Shown: positions 1 through 9,485 of the stretch, in pieces
Layout: each line of letters opens with the position of its first letter
How positions within the stretch are numbered: position 1 is the stretch's first letter
Source: Bartonella krasnovii
GTDB lineage: Bacteria; Pseudomonadota; Alphaproteobacteria; Rhizobiales; Rhizobiaceae
DNA length: 64,000 nucleotides
Direction: 5' to 3'
Assembly (NCBI RefSeq): GCF_003606345.3
Contig: NZ_CP031844.2
Span: forward strand, 1,905,001-1,969,000
The notes under the pieces: generated by a model
What the model was told of the DNA's origin: nothing
What the model saw: the letters and a program-made list of their open reading frames with translations, nothing else
Databases searched by the model: none
Position numbers and translations under genes: made by a program

Positions 1-1158
1 AATCAAACAGAAGAAGAAAGTAAAAACGAAAAACATACTCAAAGTGAAGAACAAACCAGCACTGAACAAGAAAGTGATGCACAAGACGAAGGAAAAACAC
101 AAGCGACACAAACAAATGACATTGATCAAACTGACGGTGAGCAAAAAAATAGCTCTTGGCAAGAAAAGCCAGACAAATTCAAACGTCTTTTTTCCGATTC
201 AGAGCAAATGGAAAAACTTGGCAATTATAAAATCTTCACCCGTCAATTTGATGAAATTTTAGAAGCAACCGATTTTTGTTCTGAAAACGAGTTAGATCAC
301 TTACGCCGTTGTCTTGATAAGCAAATTAATCATCTTCAAAACATTGTTGGACGTTTAGCTAACCGCCTCCAGCGGCGCCTTATGGCACAACAAAATCGCA
401 ACTGGAATTTTGACCTTGAAGAAGGATATCTTGATACAGCAAGGCTTCCACGACTGATTATTGATCCCATGCAGCCCCTTTCTTTTAAAATGGAAAGTAA
501 CACCCAATTTCGAGATACGGTTGTTTCACTCCTCATTGATAATTCTGGTTCAATGCGCGGACGCCCCATTAGCGTTGCCGCAAGTTGTGCTGATATTTTA
601 GCACAAACGCTTGAGCGTTGTGGTGTCAAAGTTGAAATTTTAGGTTTTACCACCAAAACTTGGAAAGGGGGAAAATCACGCGAAAAATGGCTCGAACAAC
701 ATAAACCTCATCATCCTGGACGTCTGAATGATTTGTGCCATATCATCTATAAAAGTGCTGATACCCCATGGCGTCGCGCACGCCGCAATCTAGGTTTGAT
801 GATGCAAGAAGGATTACTCAAAGAAAATATCGACGGGGAAGCTTTAATTTGGGCGCATCAACGCCTTTTATCACGCCGTGAACAACGCCGTATTCTCATG
901 GTCATTTCTGATGGTGCCCCTGTTGACGACTCAACACTATCGGTCAACGCCAGCAACTACCTAGAAAAACATTTACGCGCAGTGATTCAAGAAATCCAAA
1001 CCCATTCCCCTATCGAACTCATTGCCATTGGAATTGGTCATGATGTCACCCGTTATTACCAACGTGCTGTAACAATTATGAATGCCGAAGAGCTTGCAGG
1101 TGCCATAACAAAACAATTAGAAGCACTTTTTAGTGATAAAACACCTAAAACTTTATGA
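1..1158 (+). CDS. cobT: cobaltochelatase subunit CobT, C-terminal part
   Basis: Open from the first base of the window, so the N-terminus lies outside. The first 60 or so residues are an acidic, Gln/Glu/Asp-rich linker, followed by a C-terminal von Willebrand A domain with the MIDAS motif DNSGSM (bases about 538-555) and the later MIDAS-type SDGAPVDD near base 906. This order (acidic linker then VWA) is that of CobT, which with the AAA+ protein CobS drives CobN-type cobalt insertion in aerobic cobalamin synthesis. No other cobalamin-biosynthesis gene is visible here, although a CobW-family GTPase occurs at 58726. In relatives cobT lies near rpmB; here an accessory island separates them. The family call is firm; the role in an organism that may not make cobalamin is open. 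Confidence 0.93.
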   Translation, partial: NQTEEESKNEKHTQSEEQTSTEQESDAQDEGKTQATQTNDIDQTDGEQKNSSWQEKPDKFKRLFSDSEQMEKLGNYKIFTRQFDEILEATDFCSENELDHLRRCLDKQINHLQNIVGRLANRLQRRLMAQQNRNWNFDLEEGYLDTARLPRLIIDPMQPLSFKMESNTQFRDTVVSLLIDNSGSMRGRPISVAASCADILAQTLERCGVKVEILGFTTKTWKGGKSREKWLEQHKPHHPGRLNDLCHIIYKSADTPWRRARRNLGLMMQEGLLKENIDGEALIWAHQRLLSRREQRRILMVISDGAPVDDSTLSVNASNYLEKHLRAVIQEIQTHSPIELIAIGIGHDVTRYYQRAVTIMNAEELAGAITKQLEALFSDKTPKTL

Positions 1159-1215
1159 GAAATAAACCCGCCTTAAATCAGCAACAGTTATATTTTAAAA
1201 AAACCATTTCTATCA

Positions 1216-2115
1216 TTAAACCATAGGAATTTGATGACTAACAACCTGAGAAGATAATCCCACAAATTGAATATCAAACTTTAAGGACGCTTCTACTTTA
1301 CTAGATGCATTATGAATTCTAAAAGAAATACTCCATCCATCTTCAAAAATCATAATAAGTTTGTTTTTACTTTCTTCCTTTATTGAAACTGATAAAATTT
1401 TGCTAGGAATTCTCCATTTACAACCATATCCTAGGGTACCATTCATATTAAAATACTGAATAATTACCCGTTTTTATTTAGATCTTGTATCTATCATAAT
1501 TTTATAAAAATCATAAGAACCTATAACATACTGAAACAATAGTTTAACAAACTCATCTTGATAATCTAAACAAAGCCTTTGAAGTTCTTTCGAGAAAGAT
1601 TCTAAAATTGCTAGATAAATTCTACTTTCTTTATCACCTATGTCTCTAAAAAACATTTTCTTAATTTCTAAGCTCTATTCAATAATCAAAAATAGGCCTA
1701 ATTTCATTAAACTAAACACTGCTACAAGGATAACCTGTCCATTCTTTACCAAAATCTATTTTACTGGAAAAGCGAGGATGTTTGATAGCGCTATGATTAT
1801 GTTTTGCAGAAATACCAATAGGATTTTCAGGAACTTTTAAAATAATATCACGGACATCTCCTTTGATCCCAACAGAATCTTCTTGAAGAACAATCGTTTT
1901 CGTATTTCTAATATTTTTATCATGTAACTGTAAGAAAACAGCTGCTTCAATAGAAGCAAGATTTAAAAGTCTTCTGTCAGTGTCATTAAATAAATTATAA
2001 AAAGATTCCGCTACTTGAAAGGATGAATTAAACTCTATAGGAGCCTTTGTTGCTTTTTTTAAAACCCCATGGCCAAAGCATATTCAAAGGCTTTTCCATT
2101 TTCTACTTAATTCAT
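1216..2115 (-). pseudogene. type II restriction endonuclease relic, HaeIII-like
   Basis: Reading the minus strand from an ATG at 2115, an in-frame stop occurs at codon 3, then a recognisable protein continues through several frame changes. Pieces include NGKAFEYALAM, GDVRDIILK, ISAKHNHSAIKHPRFS, IDFGKEW, GSYDFYK and, in the open stretch 1216-1446, GWSISFRIHNASSKVE. From memory of the family, GDVRDII, a KHNH block, a DFGK-W block and a C-terminal FRIHNAS-KVE-SLKFD block are typical of HaeIII-family endonucleases. It starts 8 bases after the stop of the methyltransferase relic, so the pair was probably one operon. It cannot be functional as it stands. The family is inferred from motifs only. 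Confidence 0.68.
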
Positions 2116-2123
2116 GTGATTTC

Positions 2124-3085
2124 CTAAAGATCCTTACTCAAAACTACAAGTTCATTTGACTTTTTACTGTTTCCCATACCGTAAGTCCATTCAGGATTAA
2201 GTATTTTATGTTCTTTATAAAGTTCTCTAACTTCCACACAATCATTATAAGATAAAACCCGACTTTAACGTTTTCTTAAAAATTCAGCAAGAGCTTGATG
2301 ATCAAAAGAATGATGTTATCGCCTTTTTAACCGTAAAGTTTTTGATTAATAAGACATGGAGGATCACAATAAAGAAAATCATTAAAGTGTTTAGGAATAC
2401 TTTCTGTAAAATCTCTGTGTTCCACTGTAAAATTTTCAATCTTAAAATCTTTAAGCCGTTCAATAGAACGATAATTGAAGCGAGGATATCCTAAAGACAT
2501 ACCGCCAGAAAGTGTTGTTCCAGAAAAAGAAGAACGATTAAGAGCAAAAAACGGCAGCAATCTCTAATTGATTTTTAATACTTCCAAAAGTTTTTTGGAG
2601 ATTATAAAAGATTACAGGGGCCATATCTTCATATTCTCTCACTTTCTCTGCAAGAGCTGAAGCATCTTTCAAAAGCATCTGCCAAAAAATAACAAGCGGC
2701 TTAAAAGCATCATAAGCATAAACCTTTGTTCCTATTTTTGCTAAGGTTAATTCAATTGAACCGCCTTCCTTAGCTAGCCCCCTTTAAGTAAGATAATAAG
2801 GCCACCTGCTATACTGTTCTGATTGGGGGTGAGCTCAGCTTTATAATAAACATCAAGCTGAAATACCTATAATTCTTTCTCATCAACGATATTTAAGAAA
2901 TCCAAATCTGGAATTTTTGAAGGAAATTTCAAACGCTGTTTTATTCCAAACAAATTATTCTTATCTATCCTATCAATAAAATAATTTCACTGCTCAAAAT
3001 TAATACTTACATTGAAATCAATAATTTCACCTATTCCTATCGTTTTAATAGATTTTATTAATCCAGAATTAATAATTTTAGCCAT
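2124..3085 (-). pseudogene. D12-class N6-adenine DNA methyltransferase relic
   Basis: From about 2780 downwards three reading frames together spell a D12 (Dam-like) adenine methyltransferase: GGSIELTLAKIGTKVYAYDAF (SAM-binding motif I region), FALNRSSFSGTTLSGG, then FLYCDPPC, where DPPC stands in the place of the catalytic DPPY, and a C-terminal HQALAEFLRKR / LSYNDC / WTYGMGNSKKSNE. Stops and frame changes interrupt it near 2775, 2540, 2327 and 2255. The upstream part from an ATG at 3085 (with an in-frame TGA at about 2987 and a TAG at about 2864) is less recognisable and could belong to another gene. Together with the endonuclease relic downstream it forms a dead type II restriction-modification system. 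Confidence 0.75.
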
Positions 3086-3368
3086 TTCAACTTTTTAAAA
3101 AAATCTTCCAACCCAAAGAAATAGCTTAAAGAATTTGAAAAGTGTTTACTTTTATTTATTGATCTTTCATTTACAGATTTTATAAAATCGTCCGGCATTT
3201 CTCCGTGACTAGGTGAGAATGGCAACTCCATAGCAAAGAGCGAAATAACTTTATCCCGACCAGTAAATAAAATATCAGTGCTGTTTTTTTAACTAACACA
3301 CCAGAAGAACTATGAAAAGAATCTGATAGTTTATATTTATTGGTGTAAACTCTGATGCGTATATCCAT
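3058..3368 (-). pseudogene. unrecognised small protein, frameshifted at an A7 tract
   Basis: An ATG at 3368 opens a frame that runs to a seven-A tract (T3284-T3290 on the plus strand). Adding one A would join it to a second open frame reading DILFTGRDKVISLFAMEL, PSHGEMPDDFIK and SLSYFFGLEDFF, ending at 3058. The restored product would be about 103 residues. The start lies 3 bases after the presumed end of the second radical SAM gene, and the end overlaps the next start (3085), which is operon-like spacing. I do not recognise the family. It may be a third component of the radical SAM cluster. Confidence 0.45.
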
Positions 3369-3371
3369 ATT

Positions 3372-3947
3372 TTATCTCACAGCCAGAAAAAATCCCGTAC
3401 CATATTTAACTGAAATGTATTCTCGTATTTTTTTTATTTTCAAAATTAACTAAAATGAACTCGGGAGGTGCGATACATATTAGAGCTAACACTTCTGCCA
3501 AATCGAATCTCTCCGATAAAGTAATCGTCACACTATATAGTACGCTATCTTTTTTCATACATTCTATGTTACGCACCCACTTTTGTTTATATTTTTTACT
3601 GTCTAGATTTCTTATCTCTGAAATAACATCTGTGCCTATTTGTATCCCTAAAAAGAACGGATTACTCTTTAATAGCTTAAAATATGGTTGAATATAGATG
3701 TGCCCCCCCTGTTGCAACCCGAAAATATTTTTTAAAAATGAGACACATACAAGTATATTTATGAAGTAAACCATAATCGAGCTCAAAAGGCTCTCCACCA
3801 GAAAGAATAATAAAATCAGATTTTATGTCATTTATTGTATATAAAGATTCAGGCAAGGCGTCATTTCTCACCATATTCCATCGAATACAGACAATGATTG
3901 CAGCCCGCACTGCAATTTTCATTACAAATTACAATATTATCGCTCAT
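3372..3947 (-). pseudogene. short radical SAM protein, broken at homopolymers
   Basis: From ATG 3947 the first residues contain C12-SAG-C16-NH-C19, the CxxxCxxC [4Fe-4S] cluster motif of radical SAM enzymes, followed in another frame by ILSGGEPFE (the GGE motif that contacts SAM). Three one-base corrections would give a single protein of about 190 residues: one A fewer near 3875, one G fewer in the G7 run at 3703-3709, and one A fewer in the A8 run at about 3428-3435. It would end KYGTGFFLAVR at 3372. No C-terminal auxiliary cluster is visible, so this is a minimal-size enzyme. Its ATG overlaps the stop of the MFS-kinase gene (ATGAGCGATAA), indicating translational coupling. The substrate is unknown. 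Confidence 0.72.
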
Positions 3948-5721
3948 GAAATTTCCTATTCAAGTTCATATAATCCAATACTAATTGTTTCATGAAAATA
4001 TTTTGGTATGGAGAAAGATCAGAAATTTTTTTAGCCACAAACGCTTTTATCATTGGTAAAGCTTCATCCTTTGATATAGACAGCAAATGAGAAATATAGT
4101 CTATCCGTTCTTCTAAATTGAGAGATAACCTTGGACTGGTGAAAAATGTTAAGATATCCAATTCCGGACTGGCTTCTTGACATAAATCCCAATCCACTAC
4201 CATAAAAGAACCATCAGGAGTAACAATGATATTATCAGGATGTAAATCTCCATGTGATAAAGTTATATTCCTGCTTAATCGATCTTGAAAGATCTTATTG
4301 ATTTGATCAATAATCGCCTTTTGATGTAGCAAATCCATTCGGCTCAATACAGTACCCCGGATAAACTCCCATTCGACGACTTCATCGCAAAGTGTTATCA
4401 AATTTGGTGCAGGATAGAGACTTTGTCGAAAAGAGCCATCCTTGATGTTTTCATTAATGCACGATGCTGCCGGATAAATTTGCCCATAGCAAAACTCTTG
4501 ATGCTTGCGTTTCAAGAAATGTTGTTTTGACGATTGTGCATTTTCAGGCTGTAACCAAATGATTTCTTGTTTTCTGACAAAAATAATTAAAGCAGACACC
4601 CCAAAAATCACAGCCATAATCACTGCCAACCACAAATTAGCTTGCCAGAATGTTGAAAAAACATGACCGTATAAAAAACTGAATGCAAAGGATACAACAG
4701 CTGTAATAATGGCTGTAAATGATAAAACAGTCGCGATAGCTTTGGGATCAATCAGTGAATTTATAAGAAGAGACGACAGATAAGATCGATAAGCAGATTT
4801 AAAAACACATAGCAGTAAAAATCCTAATATAAGAGCCGCAATGATTTGAAATGACATAAGAAAAAAAGCAATGGTTACCATACAACCAATCATTAAAACG
4901 GGGAAAATAGGATTTTGAAACTTTGAAAAATACTTCTGAAACAATATATTGGAACTTGCTGAAAAAAAATTCCCAATGATAAAAATAATCGAAACCAAAA
5001 TAGCAGGTTGAAATGGCAAAAAATCAGAAAATGCGATAGAAACAGTTCGATTATTAACCAAAATAGCAAAAGCTGAAACTGCACTTAAAAAAATAAGAGT
5101 GAAGCGATAAGGATTTCTGACTTCTTTACGGCTAGCGCACATAACTGTGAAAATACTCGGATGAGCCTTGATATGAAAACTATCTAATCCCTTCGTCAGT
5201 TTTGAAAACATAAAAATAGCAAAAATTAATGAAAGGACTTGAAAAATCACAGGCAATGCAGGATGCACATAATAAAGTATTCCCCCTAAAAAAATAAGTA
5301 CCGTTGTCACACTATAGGTAACAGCAGCCACTTCGGACTTAACAGAAAACAGTGTGCGATGCTTTGGTACTACAGAAAAGAGTAAACTATCTTCCGCACC
5401 TGAGAAACAAGCGGCTGCTAATGTAATACACAACAAATAAGTGGCGTAAGCAAAATATGCATAATTCATAAAAAGAGCTAAAAAACCGCAAAGAAAGAAA
5501 AACAGCCCAGTATAAATAACACGCTTACTTCCATAAACATCTGATAACAAACCCAAGGGGACTTCTAAGACCAAAGGAAGCAATAAAAAATAACTACCGA
5601 TTAAAACAATATCCGCTTGCGAGAGATGCAATTTTTCCGACAAAAAAAGTGGTAAAACAGCAACCACTAGAGCAGTAGACTTGCTAACACTATAAATCTT
5701 AAATTGCTTAACCTTATCCAC
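3937..5721 (-). CDS. MFS transporter fused to an APH-like kinase domain
   Basis: About 594 residues. Residues 1-390 are a polytopic membrane protein with a major facilitator layout (GLLSDVYGSKRV matches the loop 2-3 motif G-x3-D-x2-G-x-[RK]). A short linker leads to a C-terminal aminoglycoside/choline phosphotransferase-like domain with HGDLHPDN (Brenner motif, about residues 490-497) and VVDWD (metal-binding Asp, about 510). The GTG at 5721 has GGAAGG six bases upstream and overlaps the stop of the upstream radical SAM gene; a GTG five codons earlier is possible. It is intact while the genes on both sides are broken. It likely moves a small substrate and phosphorylates it, or is regulated by the kinase; both are inference. 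Confidence 0.85.
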   Translation of the reverse strand: MDKVKQFKIYSVSKSTALVVAVLPLFLSEKLHLSQADIVLIGSYFLLLPLVLEVPLGLLSDVYGSKRVIYTGLFFFLCGFLALFMNYAYFAYATYLLCITLAAACFSGAEDSLLFSVVPKHRTLFSVKSEVAAVTYSVTTVLIFLGGILYYVHPALPVIFQVLSLIFAIFMFSKLTKGLDSFHIKAHPSIFTVMCASRKEVRNPYRFTLIFLSAVSAFAILVNNRTVSIAFSDFLPFQPAILVSIIFIIGNFFSASSNILFQKYFSKFQNPIFPVLMIGCMVTIAFFLMSFQIIAALILGFLLLCVFKSAYRSYLSSLLINSLIDPKAIATVLSFTAIITAVVSFAFSFLYGHVFSTFWQANLWLAVIMAVIFGVSALIIFVRKQEIIWLQPENAQSSKQHFLKRKHQEFCYGQIYPAASCINENIKDGSFRQSLYPAPNLITLCDEVVEWEFIRGTVLSRMDLLHQKAIIDQINKIFQDRLSRNITLSHGDLHPDNIIVTPDGSFMVVDWDLCQEASPELDILTFFTSPRLSLNLEERIDYISHLLSISKDEALPMIKAFVAKKISDLSPYQNIFMKQLVLDYMNLNRKFHER

Positions 5722-6246
5722 AAAATACCTTCCCACGACATCCGCTACATGCGCCAGATTCTTTCAAAGATTTTAAAACGCTTTGAGCAGACCAATCTAT
5801 TGCCTCATAATTTTGTAGATTCCTAAAAACTTCTGAATAAAAGCAATTTTTTAAATCTCCATTATAGTCCAATACCAAGGATGAAAATGGAAATAAACAC
5901 ATTAACGGCGACGAAACGTACGTAGAATTTTCGCCTAAGTAATAATTAATACAATTTACAAAATTTTGTGACGTCCATGAGATTTTTCTTTCTTGGAACT
6001 TTTTATCTATATAAATCTGGAGGGGGGATTTTTTTCTTGATAATTCATCTCTCAAATGAAAAAGTGAGGCGTTTGACGTAAGAGTTTTGTTTCTTAAAGC
6101 CTTAGATCTATCCTTTGTATTATTTTTTCTAGAAAAACTAAATGACGACGTATCGAGCGGGCTAAATCCGATATAATCAACATCTTTGCTTATACAAAAA
6201 TCGAATCTGACGCACTAATCAAGGCTTCCTTCTTTAAAAGACGCCA
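5714..6246 (-). pseudogene. radical SAM/SPASM protein, C-terminal remnant
   Basis: An ATG at 6246 is followed by a TAG at codon 11 and then an open frame to 5714. The sequence contains KDVDYIGFSPLD, then a SPASM-type C-terminus with Cys-rich auxiliary-cluster motifs: CLFPFSSLVLDYNGDLKNC and GACSGCRGKVFCG at the very end. The N-terminal CxxxCxxC half is absent. SPASM proteins usually modify peptides or maturate enzymes. The stop overlaps the start of the MFS-kinase gene by 8 bases, so the two were one transcription unit. Whether the missing N-terminus was deleted when the island joined the queuosine transporter gene cannot be seen. Confidence 0.75.
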
Positions 6247-6303
6247 TTATAGAATATAATGTACAATTGTCTTTCCCTTAGGAAAACAAGAGAACAAAAA
6301 TTA

Positions 6304-6987
6304 TCACTTGTTACAAGCAAAAGAGGAATCATCCTTTGCATGGCTTTGATAAAGAGGGAGTTTCACAATGTTAAGAATTGTTCCATAAGGAATCAACATC
6401 AACAGGCTCATAATAATTTTTACGGAGAAATCGCCAAAAGCAAGCGAAAGCCAAACGGGCATGCCTATCCCTCCCAGAACAGTGCTCTCTACCAGTGAAC
6501 TATCAGCATAGCCTGTCATCTTATCAAGAATGGCAAAAGAGCTCGAAAAAGCAAGAGCAAAAAACAACAATGTATCCAATGCCGAACCAACCAACGCCGC
6601 TGCTAAGGGTGCTTTCCACCATGTTTTCCGTCTCAAAGGCGTAAAAACAACGATATCAAGGAGTTGCCCAAATAAAAATGCTAAACTAGAAGCAAGTGCA
6701 AGCCGTGGTGTTGCCAATATCCAAGAAACAAAAACACCAGCAAAAAAACCAGCATAAACCACGCGCCGCGCAGCAGATGGACCATAAAAACGATTGGTCA
6801 AATCATTGATGAGAAAAGCAAATGGATAGGTAAAAGCCCCATAAGTCAAAAGCTCATTTAAATCAAACCAATAGACGGGATATTGAACCAAAATATTAGA
6901 AGCAGTGACCGCAAGGCACATTGCTAAAATAGAGAAAACAACATATCTTCTCTTTTGCTGTTCTAATAAAAGACCGCTTGAAAACAT
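6304..6987 (-). CDS. yhhQ: queuosine precursor transporter (YhhQ/QPTR family)
   Basis: A 227-residue, strongly hydrophobic protein with about six membrane segments and the family signature LTYGAFTYPFAFLINDLTNR near residues 45-65. The family imports preQ0/preQ1 for tRNA queuosine, which suits an organism that salvages rather than makes the base. I chose ATG 6987, with AGG 8-9 bases upstream, over a TTG nine codons earlier. I looked at the leader for a preQ1 riboswitch and saw none. It is the first clearly core gene after the accessory island and lies on the same strand as the island genes. Confidence 0.88.
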   Translation of the reverse strand: MFSSGLLLEQQKRRYVVFSILAMCLAVTASNILVQYPVYWFDLNELLTYGAFTYPFAFLINDLTNRFYGPSAARRVVYAGFFAGVFVSWILATPRLALASSLAFLFGQLLDIVVFTPLRRKTWWKAPLAAALVGSALDTLLFFALAFSSSFAILDKMTGYADSSLVESTVLGGIGMPVWLSLAFGDFSVKIIMSLLMLIPYGTILNIVKLPLYQSHAKDDSSFACNK

Positions 6988-7118
6988 TTTTTTTAACCTG
7001 GGGTATGGAACCAATAAAATAATAGAGCGATCAGAGAGAGAAAAGCCTCAAAAGCAAACTTCTAGAACAAAGATCGGTGATTAAAATGTCAATCCGCTAA
7101 AGATAATGATACGAACAA

Positions 7119-7436
7119 TCACGCTGCTTGTTCAGCCTTTTGCTCACTTTCTTGCTCAGCTTTTTTCTTAACGATTTGGCGTTTTAACAAACGCGCACGT
7201 TGTGACAACTCTTTATCGTCTGCCTTGACCAAAAAGCCATCAAGACCACCACGATGCTCAACAGAACGCAACGCACTCGCTGAAATACGCAAGCGATAAC
7301 TTTGCTGCAACACTTCTGAAATCAATGTCACATTGCAAAGATTTGGCAAAAAACGACGCCGAGTCTTATTATTCGCATGGCTAACATTATTACCATACAG
7401 AACCGTTTTCCCTGTCAATTCACATGCACGAGACAT
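7119..7436 (-). CDS. rpmB: 50S ribosomal protein L28
   Basis: Starts [10 protein letters not shown] at 7436, the usual L28 N-terminus, followed by [17 protein letters not shown], the family signature, and a Lys/Glu/Ala-rich tail typical of alphaproteobacterial L28 (105 residues). A start three codons upstream is possible but not expected for the family. It lies divergently from the SURF1 gene. In related genomes it sits close to cobT, which supports the view that 1.2-6.3 kb is an insertion. Confidence 0.97.
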   Translation of the reverse strand: MSRACELTGKTVLYGNNVSHANNKTRRRFLPNLCNVTLISEVLQQSYRLRISASALRSVEHRGGLDGFLVKADDKELSQRARLLKRQIVKKKAEQESEQKAEQAA

Positions 7437-7736
7437 AAACTTCACCCTTAAACTCTTAAGAAACTTTCAAATCCCTATACCCCAAAAACACAATGAACGC
7501 AAAACACGCACAATGCAACCTTGAATGGGCATCATTGGGAAGTTTCTTTCTAATAGGGGCTCGACAACAAAAGGTCAAGTCTTTTATAAAACCTTTTTCA
7601 TTTCTTGGCTGACTCATCCTTCATCTTTTTCCAAAATCAAGGCGTGCAAATTTTGCTAAAAAGCGTACAAAATACTTTTTTCAAAGTCATACCGTGTTAG
7701 AATAAAAATCTATTGTCCTGAAAGGAAGCATACATC
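7437..7736. other. divergent intergenic region rpmB / SURF1
   Basis: Exactly 300 bases between two divergent starts; it must carry both promoters. I see no gene, RNA gene or clear terminator. A GAAAGGA ribosome-binding site for the SURF1 gene lies at its right end. Confidence 0.6.
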
Positions 7737-8519
7737 ATGAGCAAAAAAGCCCCCCCCATGACAAAGCTTCAAGGAAATTCTTGCCGTTTTTCTTTTCTTT
7801 TATTTGGAACTTTATGTGTTTGTTTTTTTCTTCTCTTTAGTGCATTAGGCATATGGCAAGTACAACGGTTAAACTGGAAAACAAATCTTATCACCAGTGC
7901 CAATCAGCGCGTTCACTTAGCCCCCATAAAAGCCCCTAGGAAAGATCAATGGGCAGAGGTTACTTTTGAAAAAGATGAATATCGACCGGTTGTGATCACA
8001 GGAAATTTTTTAAAAAATAAAAATATTTTGGTCACGGCTGCTGCTCAAAACACTACGGGCTACTGGGTTTTGACTCCTTTAAAAACCGCAGACAACACAC
8101 TGATCTTTATCAACCGTGGCTTTATCCCCATGGATGAGCGTAATAACTTTCAGCACTCAGATCCATCGCATACACATGCCTCATCTCAGCAAAATTCGAC
8201 CACAAACACAGAACAAACGACAATTATCGGTTTATTACGCATGAGTGAAAAAAATGGATTTTTTCCACGCAAAAATAATCCTGACAAAAATGTATGGTAC
8301 ACGCGTGATCTTCCCGCCATGGCACAAAAACTTGGGTTATCCACTGTTGCCCCTTATTTTATTGATGCCAGAAAAACATCTCCACAAGCAAACCTTCCTG
8401 TTGCTGGTCTTACGATGATCCATTTTCGGAACAATCATCTTGTTTACGCAATCACATGGTTTATTTTAGCTGCTGGCATGTTAGGTGCTTTTTTCTTTCT
8501 GCTACGGCAAAAAGCTTAA
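7737..8519 (+). CDS. SURF1 family cytochrome oxidase assembly protein
   Basis: 260 residues with an N-terminal membrane segment (about 20-42) ending in the SURF1 motif LGIWQVQRLNWK, a periplasmic domain with ITGNFL, GYWVLTPL and FINRGFIP, and a C-terminal membrane segment after YAITWFIL. This is the full SURF1 pattern, which helps heme a3 insertion into cytochrome c oxidase subunit I. It is preceded by GAAAGGA at good distance. In most relatives it ends the cta/cox operon; here no cox gene is adjacent, so it is a stand-alone copy. Confidence 0.93.
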   Translation: MSKKAPPMTKLQGNSCRFSFLLFGTLCVCFFLLFSALGIWQVQRLNWKTNLITSANQRVHLAPIKAPRKDQWAEVTFEKDEYRPVVITGNFLKNKNILVTAAAQNTTGYWVLTPLKTADNTLIFINRGFIPMDERNNFQHSDPSHTHASSQQNSTTNTEQTTIIGLLRMSEKNGFFPRKNNPDKNVWYTRDLPAMAQKLGLSTVAPYFIDARKTSPQANLPVAGLTMIHFRNNHLVYAITWFILAAGMLGAFFFLLRQKA

Positions 8520-8704
8520 AAAATAACAAGTAAAACATCCATTCCCAATATAGTTTTCATTAAACTATCTGGCCTTTTCATAATAAAAGAGATCTTAACA
8601 TTGTTATATTGAACGTTTACACAACACAAAATTTGTTTTTTTAAGAAGCAATTATTTGATTTATAATTGTAATCTTATCATTTTCTAACTTTGAAAAAAA
8701 TCTC

Positions 8705-9080
8705 AAATATCTGTAAAACGCTCTTTTTCTTCAAATCTTCTGATCAAAACCAGCAAAATCATTCTCGTACTTCCTCCCTCCTCTCAAATACCAAATATTA
8801 TTAAAACAAACGTTATTGAAGTATAAAAAGAATGAGCGTCCCGACCTCGCACCTTTAATTACAGATCATAGATATAATGAATTTGTTATACTATTCACGA
8901 AGGATTTATACGACACTCTTCACAAGACAACTATAAGTTGATTCATTGAAAAATACTTACTTTAAAATAAACGCGCGTGAATGCACACTATAATAGTATT
9001 TTATTTTGCATGAAAAACATGATCTCATTAAAAAGGCAATCCCTAAAAATGTGGCGCAATACGTCATTTCCACTTTTACA
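8705..9080 (+). pseudogene. decayed integrase N-terminal relic, copy 1
   Basis: Heavily decayed. Its right end (about 9000-9060: TTTTATTTTGCATGAA, then CATGATCTCATTAAAAA) matches the equivalent part of the better copies at 27.1 kb (minus) and 29.5 kb (plus), which translate as the end of an integrase arm domain. The left part keeps the shared upstream block only weakly. No open frame of note. The rest of 8520-9485 shows nothing else I can support. Confidence 0.4.
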
Positions 9081-9485
9081 AAAACATAAAAATTAAAAAT
9101 GACAGAAACAATGATCACGCGTTTCGACTATTACAATTTTATATTTCTGCTGATTATTTCCCATCTCTCAAAGATAACTCAAACGGGTATGTGGAACATT
9201 CTTGCCTTTATCTCACAGACAAAAGTGAATACAATAAAAAATATATACAAATGCGTTTTGTATTTCAAACCTGCTATGAAGATAAAAGATTGAGTTAAAT
9301 GAGACTTTTATACCTATCATAACACCTCCAATGACGGCATTTTACAGTATAAGAAAAAAGGAGAGACATCGTATATTTTAAAAAGATAATTTATCCTTTC
9401 AGTGTATTTTGCTAAAGGCTTGTGTTACAAATGTATAAACTTTTTTTCTGGAATTTTAACTCTTTCATTTTTTAAGGCTTCTGTT

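Noticed and set aside
7015..7118. Possible preQ1 riboswitch before the queuosine transporter
   Set aside because: A TTCTAG occurs, but the paired stems and A-rich tail of preQ1-I or the preQ1-II pattern are not found.
9099..9293. 64-codon plus frame before purH
   Set aside because: No ribosome-binding site and no similarity I know; lies in decayed sequence.
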